From: Larus michahellis
Taxonomy: Eukaryota > Chordata > Aves > Charadriiformes > Laridae
DNA length: 64,000 nucleotides
NCBI RefSeq assembly: GCF_964199755.1
Contig: NC_133904.1
Span: forward strand, 3,251,501-3,315,500
Reading direction: 5' to 3'
Part shown: one piece after another, positions 31,851 through 41,755 of the stretch
Layout of the letters: the number at the start of each line of letters is the position of its first letter
Position numbering within the stretch: the stretch's first letter is position 1
Made by a program: the position numbers and the translations under genes
The notes under the pieces: generated by a model
The model's database searches: none
What the model saw: only the letters and a program-made list of their open reading frames with translations
Told to the model about the DNA's origin: nothing

Positions 31851-33035
31851 AAATTACACGTGGATAGTAGATAGTAGATACCACCTTTTCCAGGGTTGTT
31901 TATATTTTGTTCAATATTAAATTAACTTGCTTTTTGGGGTGGTTTTGTTCTTTTTCTAGAGGTGATTACCCGTGAATGTAAATGTATATGATTTTTAAGA
32001 TGAAATCGATCCTTTTGTTTAAAAAACAGATCAAAAATGGCCTTCATCAAACAGTGCTTTCTTGGGAACTGAAGAACCAAATGTTATGCAAGTAAACCAG
32101 GCTAGGCTTGATTTAGCACAGGATGCGATTATAAGCGCTGATGTAAAACTTCTCAATAATGCATCCTTCCATTGTTTTAAATATATATATCGAAAATATA
32201 TTAAAGTACAACATACTGTAAGTACTCTATTTTGCAACATAAATTATGTATTTCTTTCCTACGATTTTTTTTTTTCTTTTTACGGTAGTTAAGCACTTTA
32301 AGACCCCATGCTCTGTTACCTGTGGAAATGCTGGGAGGATTTACCATCCGAGTTTTGTAGTTCTTGCAAAAGATGCCTGCTTGTAGGTGAAGGCGTGAGA
32401 GATGCCTTACATGAGGTGTGATCCAGCCCCACGCAGTCAACGACCAAATTACCAGTGATGAGAGACGAAGGGCAAAGCCCCTTGCGATTGAGACTGCAGG
32501 GGCAGGAAGGCGTTAGTGCCGAGGGCCGTTGCATCTGTGTTTTGGGGAGCAGTAGTAGTCCTGCGCCTCGCGTGGTGAAGTGCTGGTCTGGCACTGGACC
32601 AGAGCTGGTGTGCAGAGCGGCAGCTCTGCCCTGCTCCGTGCTGCTGGCGTCGCCTGCTCCAGGACAAGGTCGTACTTTGCGTTCCAGGAGGTGGTCTTGT
32701 TACTCGGGAAGAGGGTTCCAGCCTGTTTGATATTTGGGATTATACTTTGTCCCTTCCTGCATGTTAAGAAAAATGGCTTCGTTAATGTGAATTTTAAGCA
32801 GGATTAGTGCGATCTGGGGGGAGCACGTGCAAGGGAGGTTGTCTGTGGAGCAAAAACGTGTGAGGAGGAACCATCCATCCCTGCGGCTCCCAAACCGGAC
32901 AGCTGGTGTGTCCCCTTGGGGAATCTGCTTGTGGCTCTGTGCCCAGCAGGACACCTGCTCTGAGCAGGAGCAGGGTCGAGTCTTCATGGCATGGTGGAAA
33001 TTAGTTGCACAGGTGTCTTTGAGATGAATGTTTTA

Positions 33036-33069
33036 ATTTCATATATCTTTCAAAATATATATATGAAAT
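33036..33069. repeat. 11-bp inverted repeat ATTTCATATAT/ATATATGAAAT
   Basis: Perfect 11-bp arms at 33036-33046 and 33059-33069 with a 12-nt loop. It lies within the possible long DPP8 3' UTR, where it would form an A/U hairpin. Confidence 0.75.
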
Positions 33070-34073
33070 ACGGGGATCTGAGCGAGGAGGTACTGACGCT
33101 GTTGAGTGTGGATGCCAGCAGTTTCTCCTCGTGCGGTGGTTGGGATTGGTAGTGCTTGTTTCTGGGGGGAGCGTGTTCTTCCACCCCGTTTTGAGGCAGC
33201 TTCCAGTAACTCCTCTCGAGCGTGCAATGCGCAAAGCTGTTGGGTTTCACCCTTCGCATTGGAGTTGTAACCCCTACCCCCCACCCCTTTGTTATCAATT
33301 ATCTCTCTTTATTCAGAACAAAGTAGAATTAGTTACTACTCAGAACTGCTTAATTTTTATAAACTCAGTTAACTTGTTTGTTCATGAAATTGTGAGTTCA
33401 AAGCACCAAGCAAAGCTTTGAAAATTAACTAACTTCGTTATATTAGAATGGAAAATGCATTCCCTACTTACTAGTAGGGGTGCGGGCTATGGAAATACTT
33501 TCTGCGCGGGATGGTGTAGGAATGCTTTAGCCCTGGGGCACTGCACGGCGGAGCCTGTGTGGCGAATTACAGAAAATTCACAAACTGAGCCCAGGGGTCC
33601 CGACCTTTATTCCCTACCAAGAGAAGTGGGTTGTGTTTCTGCTGTGTGTGTCTGTGCATAAGGCAGGCTGTTTTGCTGCCGGCGTGATGCTCAACTTTTG
33701 ACGAGGCAATAATAGAGTATAAAGAAACGAAATAATCAGCCAGATTAGGACACTGCCTTGAATTGCCCGTTTACTTGAGTACCAGAACCCTGTAAAGACT
33801 TTTTGTGTGTCCCTCGCGGTTCTCCGGGCCACTCCTTTGGAAAGGGAAGAGAGATCTTCATGCAGTTTTTACTTGGATGTTCTGCACAGTAAAAGTTCAG
33901 GTGTTTAATTTTAGAACATGAAGTGCCTGCTGTTTGCGTTAACAAAATTGCATGTCTCACTCCAGTGGGTTTATTGGTCTCCCTCCCTCCCCCACCTTTC
34001 TCGCTACATGGCTTTTAATCATGTAAAGTGGAGACATTAGTTTTGCTGCGTTTTATTACAAAACCTTTGTTGC

Positions 34074-34079
34074 AATAAA
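34074..34079 (+). terminator. Distal poly(A) signal, possible long DPP8 3' UTR end
   Basis: AATAAA is followed about 30 bp later by a GT/T-rich element (TGTCTTTTTTTTTTCC, about 34107 on). This is the classic arrangement of a cleavage site. Assignment to DPP8 is inferred from strand and lack of another plus-strand gene. Confidence 0.5.
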
Positions 34080-35433
34080 GATGCTGCTAAATAGAATTAA
34101 ATTAAATGTCTTTTTTTTTTCCCCCCCTATTTTCAGCTGTCTCTCTTCTTGATTTAGTAGAATTTGTGTATAATTAAATCTCTTCCCTCGTTGTGCTGTG
34201 GAAAGCAGCAATGATGGAAAATGCTTGCGTGCGTTTTATATACTTGCTGGTTGTTTAGCAGAAGCATCTGCGATTTTTCCTGTCCCTTGTGGTTAGGTAG
34301 ATTGGTATAAACAGGAAAACGGGGCGTTCGCTTGGCATCGCTACCTTCTCCCTCCTCGGTTTCTGTGTGAATGCTTTTAGTGGCCCTTGGCAGCCACCAG
34401 CCGGAGCTGTCGCACCGGGTACGGCTCATCCGCAGCTTCACAGCCGAGATGGATCAAGTGCCACGGGGGAGGAGGTGGCCCTGGTGCCAAGGCAGAAGGA
34501 CAGGGGCACCCGTGTGTAGTGGACGAGCTCTGCCAAGAGAAGAGATGTCTCTTCATGCAGTCACCTCATGTATGTCTTTGTGAGCAGCATGGGCTTTGCA
34601 GGCGTCCCCATTCTGCTTAGTGCTGCCCCAAAAGGGCTGGGGGGGGCTCGGGGCAGTCACGATTCACATTTTTACTCATTTGTTTCATTCCTGATTTTTT
34701 TTCACCCATGGGGAAGCACCCCCTGTTTTGGTGGCTTTCAGAAAATAGGGTGGGAACCAACTGTGTGTTGACACATCGCATCGTTTCTCCCTCTGGGGTT
34801 TGTGTAGGCCCTACGGTAACACGGCAGGGCTTCCCCCAGAGCCTTCAGGAGCCCTTGTGCAACACGAGCTGGGACACGAGTGTCACACCAGCAACCGGTC
34901 TTGGGTTGCGGCTGGTGGGGGAACCTGCCTTTGAGCTGGGTGTGCAGGTGTGTCTTCATCACTAGAGAGTAGGGAGGGAGGTTTCTCCATGTGCTGCTCT
35001 GCCTGGAGGATTATGGCAAAATATTTCTGTCCTCTTCCGGGTGCCCTAAGGCCTCGCCATGTCCTGCAGTTTGGGGTGGGATAAGCGGGGAGAGCTACAG
35101 CTGCCCTGCAGCCGCCCCTGCCGTGGTCATCAGGAACAGAGGAATCCAGGTGAGCTTTCAGCCGGTGTCATTTAATACAAACTCTGGCAGCTCTTTGTGC
35201 TAGTTAGAAGCACCCGTAGGTCTTAACCTGGAAATGTTAATATTGTAAACTCATTTTCTGTCTGTGCTGTCCTGCTCGCTTATAAAATGTTCTGGCTCTA
35301 CAAGGGCTCGTGCTGGCACAGCCCTCGTGGGCTGGGCTGGAGGTGGGACAGGCCTGAAGCTGCGTGGTCTCACCCATGGGCTGTCCCGACTGGGAGCAGG
35401 TTCGGGAGCCAGCAGCTCTCCTGCAGAGGGGAC

Positions 35434-35473
35434 GGCTCCGGCTCCGGCTCCTGCTCCTGCTCCCGCTCCCGCG
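35434..35473. repeat. Hexanucleotide repeat (NGCTCC)n
   Basis: Three GGCTCC units, two TGCTCC and one CGCTCC in tandem, running into CGCGCG. The minus-strand frame across it reads alternating Ala-Gly, which inflates an otherwise unsupported open frame (35251-35676). Confidence 0.8.
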
Positions 35474-35519
35474 CGGGCGCTGCGGGCAGGGGCACCTTCC
35501 TCGGGTTGGGCTTGACAAA

Positions 35520-35830
35520 TTAGCAGCTCGCTGCACTTCCGCATCATGCTGACAAACGAGCGTTTGTGCCGTCCCTCTAATTGTAAATTACTTTGGAAAA
35601 CAAGTTTGTGGTCTTTTAAGTAGCCATTTATCAACCTGTGCTCATAGAAGGGGAGGAAACCAATTCCATGAGCCATTAGGCAATCCCACTTTCTGCCTTA
35701 ACGCAGCCGCCCGTTTCTTAAGCTCTGGAGACTGGCGCAGGCTTCGCATCAGGTGAGGCACCCGAAGCCTTTTGCTACAGCTGAGCGTCCTCATTTGGGT
35801 GGCAATTATTTTCCGATTATGATTCTGCCA
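35520..35830. promoter_or_regulatory. Candidate conserved non-coding block
   Basis: A moderate-GC, repeat-free stretch with TTTATCAACC, CCAATTCCATGAG and GGCAATTATTTTCC words, unlike the GC-rich low-complexity flanks. The minus strand is open across 35251-35676 but shows no known domain. Conservation is only inferred from texture. Confidence 0.25.
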
Positions 35831-38800
35831 AGCACGGGAGGCCGAGCCCCGTGTTGGATGCTGTCTGTGGGCAGTGCTGGATCCGCATGGGGGGGTGCAG
35901 CGGAGGAAGGAGCTGGGGCACACAGACAGGCCGTGAGAGAGCCGGGGAGAGGTGACCCTGCCGGGAGGCATGACCTGATCCTGGCCACCATGGCTTTGCC
36001 TGCCTCGACACCGTCATTCTCTCCTGTTCCCAGGGCAGTGATAAATCCCATTAATCCCCCCAGAAAATGTATTTCCCTGCCCAAGCTGCCCAAAGTATTT
36101 GGGCAGAGCTGCCTCCCCAGTGGGCTCTGGGTTTGGGTCCTTGTTGGTGGGCTTTATGGAAAAGACTTAAATTCCTGTGAGAAGCCCGATGCCTGGGTGA
36201 GTTTACCCGCTCTCGGGGTATTTCAGCGGGTGGGTTGAACGGCTCCCGCTGAGCTCTGCATCTCCCTGTCTCTGTAGCCACCCCTTGTACAGGAACACGC
36301 ACACATTAAAACCCTCACACTTTGATTTTTTTGGAACAGGAAAGATCCCGGTTAGACCAAAAAGCAGTTGAGGTCTTCTAGGAAGGTGCGTGGTTTAGTA
36401 CGCTTCTAATTAATTCTGCAGGGGGGACATGAAAGCCACTGTCACTTCCTGTCCCACACCAAGGGAGCCACCTGAGTGTCCTTCCCATGGTGTTTTCAAT
36501 CCCACAGGAAGATGTTTGGCATCACTGGGAGCTCTTCGGTGTTTGCAAAAGGAGTTCAGTGGGGAAAAAAGCAAAAATCCCTTTGGATGTATCAGCTCAG
36601 GAGGTTTTAAGTTAAATTCCAGACTTTTCTGGCTGTGAGTTCTGCTTGTCCTGTCTTTGTCACCCTAAATACAGACATAAACAACGGCAGTGCCCTGGTG
36701 CTTTGGTGTGGGACCTGCCAAGGGGCTGGTGTGGGGCAGCTGGGCACGACGGGTGCTTGTACCCACTTCATGTGCCTGCAGCTCTGATGTCGTGCTGGCA
36801 TCGGCGATGGGAGGCGTCCCCACACTCCTGGACCCATCCTAGTTTCCATGGGCATCATTTTCAGGGTGCTTCGCTCGCCCACAACTCCCAAAATGCTCCG
36901 AGGGTCCTGCGCGTGTGTGCAGGGGGTGTCACAGGGAAGGGCTTGTCCTGGCGTATTCTCTTGCTCTGGCTACAACAGCAACAGCCCTGCTGTGAACAGC
37001 GGGTTCAAGGACACCAGCAGAGCCTTTTCCTTGCTTCGTTTCTTTTCCTCTGACATTCTAGGAATTTTTTTAAAAATTTTCATGTTTCTTGGAAGAGGGA
37101 AATCTGTTTCCCATCACCCTGGCAGGGTCCGTGCCCGGGGAGGCTGTGGGGGTGGCAGGATCCCTGTGCACCTCCATCCCCTGGCATCGATGTTGGCTGC
37201 GGGCAGGGAGCGGCAGGGCCCGCGCTCGGACCCGGTCCCAGCCCCACCTCGGCCCCCAGGTGAGAAACCACAGGAGCCAACAGCCGTGGCGTCACAAGTC
37301 GCCCTTCAGCCGTGAAGCCCCTGCCACCCCATCAGGCGTTTTGGCGCTGGTTTCCCCCCGTCCCTGGTGAGATGTCACCTGTGGCACCTTACGAGGCCGC
37401 TCGCTCGCCCGTTCGAGGTGATGAGCGGTACAGTTCCCATGGAGACTCGTCCCTCCTGCCGCATCGGGGCAGCCGGAGCCCGAGCACTTCACAGCCTTTT
37501 CAGGCTGCAACAAAACGTGTTTTCCACCACGTTTTAAAAGAGGATTTTATTTGCAGTTTGGCGAGCTGGCAGGCATGTGTGCTTTCCGTGGCTCACTGCT
37601 GGAGGGAGCTAGAAAATTCCCTGGGCGTTGAGGAAAGCACTTGCTTCTGCTCTGGGAGCAGCAGGGCTTTCCCTGGGCTCCTGGTGAGCTTCACATGGCC
37701 GTGGCACAGCAGCAACCCCAAAATCCCGTACCAGGCAGCCGCGGCCGTGCTGCTGTCATGGCAGGCCTGTGAGGTGATGCTCAGAATTGGTCCTTGGTGC
37801 AAGAGGGCACCTTCACTCGCTCCGGCTGGCACAAGTTGAATCCTCCTGCATCAGAGCGCAAAGGGTCCTGGTTTGGGGTTTGTGGTGCTGAGGTATTTGC
37901 TCTGGAAAAGCTGCTCCCCAGCTTTTGGCGTCGCACCCGGCGTGGTCCTGGCCAAGCCCCGTCACTGCACCTCGTGCAGCCTCGCGCACCTGATTCCTCC
38001 CCCCTCGCGCAAACCCCACAACCCTCCAGGGGCAAATCCTGCCCCGTGCAAGGCGCTGCTGGTGCTAATCTGTGCGTCTGGGGGTCTGGTAGGAGATGGG
38101 GGGGTTTCAAGCTGCCTGGTGCATCCTCAGTGAGGGACAGAGGCCAACCCTCCTGCCACCTTGAACCAAGACTTTGTGCTGGACTCATCTCTCATCACTC
38201 CGCTCGGCGGTGGCTGTTTTCATCAAGGGCTGTTTTATTGGCATGTCCACGAGAAGCCCTTCCAGAAGCTGCAAGGAGCCGTTTATTAACTTTCAAGCTG
38301 CTTTTTGCTGAAAAATGTAACTTAAAAAAACCAAACAAAAGGCTGCGCAGATGTGAGAGCTGAGGAAGGTGCCCGGCTGGGGCAGGATGCGAAGCGCCGG
38401 CCTGGGAGGAGGCTTCATGCAGCAAACAAAGAGCAGCTGCGGCTTGGGATTTAAGAGGCAGGCTTTGCAGGGCATCGTCTTAACTGTGCGCCCCGTCTTC
38501 CTGCGGGGAGGGAATTTGCATTATTTGGGGGCGTTCGGCAGCGGCAGAGCTCGGCTGAGCGGCTGTGGATGACCCCGAGCGAGGAGACGTCACCCCATAA
38601 CCCTTATCGCGGCCGGGCTGCCTGCGGCGGGGGTGAGGTGCCCTGGAGCGGCTCGGGGCGGGTTGTCCCACCCGTGTCCAAGGCGGGTGTTGAGCCCCAG
38701 GAAATTCCTCCCGAGTTTGTGGCCGGTTTGTGGCGCGTTGTGAAGCGGGTGGTTGGCACCACCTCGTCTGCAGCTGCGTTTGTCCTGGCCCCGCCATCCT

Positions 38801-39131
38801 CCCGGCCCCGGGGCAGCCAAAACTCCTCTTCCTCCCAACTTGCAAAAGCCCTTTCAGCCTGGGTTGGTTTTTTTTTTCCAATCTTCTTTTCCCACCACCA
38901 AATCTGTGAGCACCGCGGGGCTCGTCTAATAAGGAAAATCACCAGCAACCAAACGACGACCAGGAAGCGCTGAGTTGGGAGCGTGCAGGGGAACGGGCCG
39001 GGGCAGCGTCCCGCTCGCTGGGCCCTCGCCGCTGCGCTGCTCTGCGTTCTGCGCCAGGTCTGCGCGCCAGAAAAAAAAAGCCCTTTTGCTTTTCTAACGA
39101 GGATGATTTTGACGATTTGCTTGCGCCGTGT

Positions 39132-39146
39132 CCCCCCCCCCCCCCC
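39132..39146. repeat. C15 homopolymer
   Basis: Fifteen consecutive C (G-rich on the minus strand). It is a candidate G-quadruplex or assembly-sensitive site. Confidence 0.85.
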
Positions 39147-40208
39147 ACCCCTTCCCTTTTGCTTTTGTATTGTGCTTTAAATTTCGTTAGAAATAGATGA
39201 GTAAATACCGTGTATGTTTGTGGGGGAGCAGCGGTGGCGTGTGGTTTTATGATTTTCCCCCCAGCTGTGATTCATTGCTTTTTACATTTTTTAATCTATT
39301 CCCCCTGCCCCCCCGCCCCTGCTTCTCCCTTTCTCCTGCGCAGCCCAGCAGCTGTCGTTATCAGTGAAATGACTTGACATTATTTTGCCGTACTTTGTTT
39401 CTATTCATTGATTTGTTGAATGAAAACTATTTATCCGGGACTGACACGCGAGATTGGAGCCTTTCAAGAAGAGGCAACTCTGCGGTATAATTTTGCTCCG
39501 AAATGAGCGGAGCCAGAGCTCCACATTAAAACAGCTCAGCCAAAATCCCTGGCCCTGGGGTTGTGCAGAAGCGGCGGCTGCAAAACCTACAGAGGCGTTT
39601 TATAGGAAAAACATCTTTCCTTTCCCCACCCGGCCCCATGGACAGCCCTGCTGGGTTTTCCCGGAGGCAAATTTGGGGTTTCTCTCGTGGGAGGGATGCC
39701 GGGAGGTGTGGGGGGGGAGGCCGGAGCTGGGCAGGAGGTATCTGGGTGCGGACGAGCCGTTGCCCTCCGCATGGTGAGCACATCCAGGCACGCTCCTTTG
39801 CCTCCCATCTTCTCCATCCCCTGCGAGCGCATCCCTACTTCAATATCCAGCAAAAATGACCCTCCGGATCCCCCCGAGACCCCACCAGCCTGGAGGGAGG
39901 GTTGCACGTCTCCAAAAATAGGTGCCTGCCCCGTCCCCGGTGAGAAGCGACGGGCAGCTGCAGGGAGCACATCGCACAGCCTGGCTGCTGGGTTTGTGCA
40001 TGAATATTGAGGATGACGCTGGATGTCGAGGTTACAACGTCTGCGGTGGAGGCTGCAGCGGCTCTCGGGGCATTGATGCTTATCCCCGGGGGGAGCGGTG
40101 GGACGTGCAGGGTAAGAGGCTCTTTGCGTTGCTGTATGGACTGAAGCAGGGCTGGAAAATACGCCTGGGTTTTATATTGCTCACACTCAGGTCTCCACGT
40201 GTGGGTTT

Positions 40209-40280
40209 GTTGGTTTTTTTTTTTAAACTAAAATCGCAGCAGCTGCTGGCCACTGTGATTTTAGTTCAAAAAAAAGCAAC
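40209..40280. other. Second pre-miRNA-like hairpin
   Basis: AACTAAAATCGCAG (40226-40239) pairs with CTGTGATTTTAGTT (40253-40266) with a single G:U. After one mismatch the stem continues with eight T:A pairs (40217-40224/40268-40275). After an internal loop it ends with GTTG/CAAC (40209-40212/40277-40280). The loop is 13 nt. It lies in the gene desert; no known element was recognised. Confidence 0.5.
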
Positions 40281-41167
40281 CCCAGACCTGGGCACTGTCA
40301 CCTAAAATGACAGAAGCTGGTTCCCTGCCAGCGCTGCTCAGAAAAATCCCACATCTTTCGCATCCCCACAGCTTGAAGGACAGGTTTTGCCTGGGGAATA
40401 CGCTCTTGTTTGAGGGATTCAGGATCCCTTTTTCCCACAGAGCCCTGGGTCCTTTCTTCCCGGCACAATCAGCCCTCTCGCTGCTTTCCTTGCCTTTTCT
40501 TCCGCCGCTTTCCCACATTCTGTTCACACCTTCATGAATATTCAGAGGCCATTGGCCATATGAAGCTATTGAGAGCTCTTGTTAACACTCCTCCTAATGA
40601 CATGCACCTTCAATAGAAAACAAAAACACAGATAAGAGCTTGTTAGCAGAGACCCTTGTTCCCCACCTAACAAGGTTTCCATTGACTCGGACACTTGTGG
40701 TGACACATTGCTTGCTCTCACTGTTGCCTCTTTTGATTTGCGACTGGCTTTTACGGAGGGTTTTTTTCTTTTTTCTTTTTTTCTTTCTCCTCACCCCCCC
40801 CTTTTTTTTTTTTTTTATTGTGCAGTTTTAAGCTAATTAAGAAAAAGGTCAGGTCTCCCTGAACAATGAATTATGGTGCTACAATGAGCCCGGGGAGCAG
40901 CGCGCGCCGCAGCCCCGAATCAGTGGGCGACGGGCTCCGCCGCTGCGCGTGGGAAAGTTGTGCGGCGAGTGGCATCGCTCTGCCCGCGCCCCGCAGAAAG
41001 AGCCCTAGTTGGGTCAAGAGGTGATTAAAGCCCGACGAGAGGCTCTGAAAAGGGGCTGAGACCACCCGCCACGGTTCCCAAGGGCTCCCTGGGTCCCAGC
41101 CTGGCTGGACATCCTCAGTGGCCAAAGCACCGGCCCCAAGGCCACGCTATGGGGTGACTCTTCCAAA

Positions 41168-41755
41168 ACACAGAATCACAGAAACTTCGGAGTTGGAAGG
41201 GACCTCTAGAGATCATCTAGTCCAACTCCCCTGCTAAAGCAGGATTGCCCAGAGCACATCACTCAGGACTGCATCCAGGCGAGTCTTGAAAATCTCCAGA
41301 GAAGGGGACTCCACACCCTCCCTGGGCAGCCTGTTCCAGTGCTCTGTCACCCTCACCGTAAAGAAGTTTTTCCGTGTATTTGAACGGAACTTCCTATGTT
41401 CTCGCTTGTGCCCGTTGCCCCTCGTCCTATCACTGGGAACCAATGAAAAGAGTCTGGCACCATCCTCCTTAAACCCACCCTTTAGATACTTGTATGCCAT
41501 AATAAGGTCTCCCCTCAGCCTTCTCTTCTCCAGGCTAAAGAGTCCCAGCTCTCTCAGCCTTTCCTCATAAGGGAGATGCTCCTGTCCCTCAATCGTCTTA
41601 GTTGCCCTACGCTGGACTCGCTCCAGTAGTTCCCTGTCCCTCTTGAACTGGGGAGCCCAAAACTGGATGCAGTATTCCAGGTGTGGCCTCACCAGTGCAG
41701 AGTAGAGGGGGAGAATGACCTCCTTCAACCTACTGGCCACACTCTTCCCTATGCA
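41168..41755 (-). mobile_element. CR1 LINE, 3' end with intact reading frame
   Basis: Minus-strand translation shows the CR1 ORF2 tail without interruption: [20 protein letters not shown], then [20 protein letters not shown], then [20 protein letters not shown], to a stop at 41234. The 3' UTR to 41168 is the canonical CR1 end, with the CR1-specific ATTCTGTG-type terminal repeat (TTTCTGTGATTCTGTG on the minus strand) instead of poly(A). The copy is 5'-truncated as usual for CR1. The intact frame suggests it is younger than the copy at 4.2 kb. The left border of the open frame (41785) may include a few flanking codons. Confidence 0.95.

Larger units (their letters stand above)
29680..34110 (+). 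other. DPP8: DPP8 3' UTR and flank, no further exon
   Basis: The sequence is AT-rich and has no recognised interspersed repeat or open frame with family resemblance. It includes a short CA-rich tract (29786-29806) and AT-rich palindromes near 31800 and 33040. If the distal poly(A) signal at 34074 is used, the whole block is 3' UTR (about 4.4 kb); with the proximal one, only the first 240 bp are. Confidence 0.55.
34111..39200. other. Intergenic, no recognised gene
   Basis: Several open frames of 90-195 codons occur in GC-rich parts (36.8-38.4 and 38.5-39.0 kb), but they overlap on both strands and lack family resemblance or splice context. A hexanucleotide tract and a possible conserved block near 35.5-35.8 kb are listed separately. 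No tRNA, rRNA or LINE was seen. Confidence 0.5.

Noticed and set aside
36646-38363. Several 135-189-codon open frames in GC-rich intergenic DNA
   Set aside because: No splice context, no domains, and equally long frames on the opposite strand.
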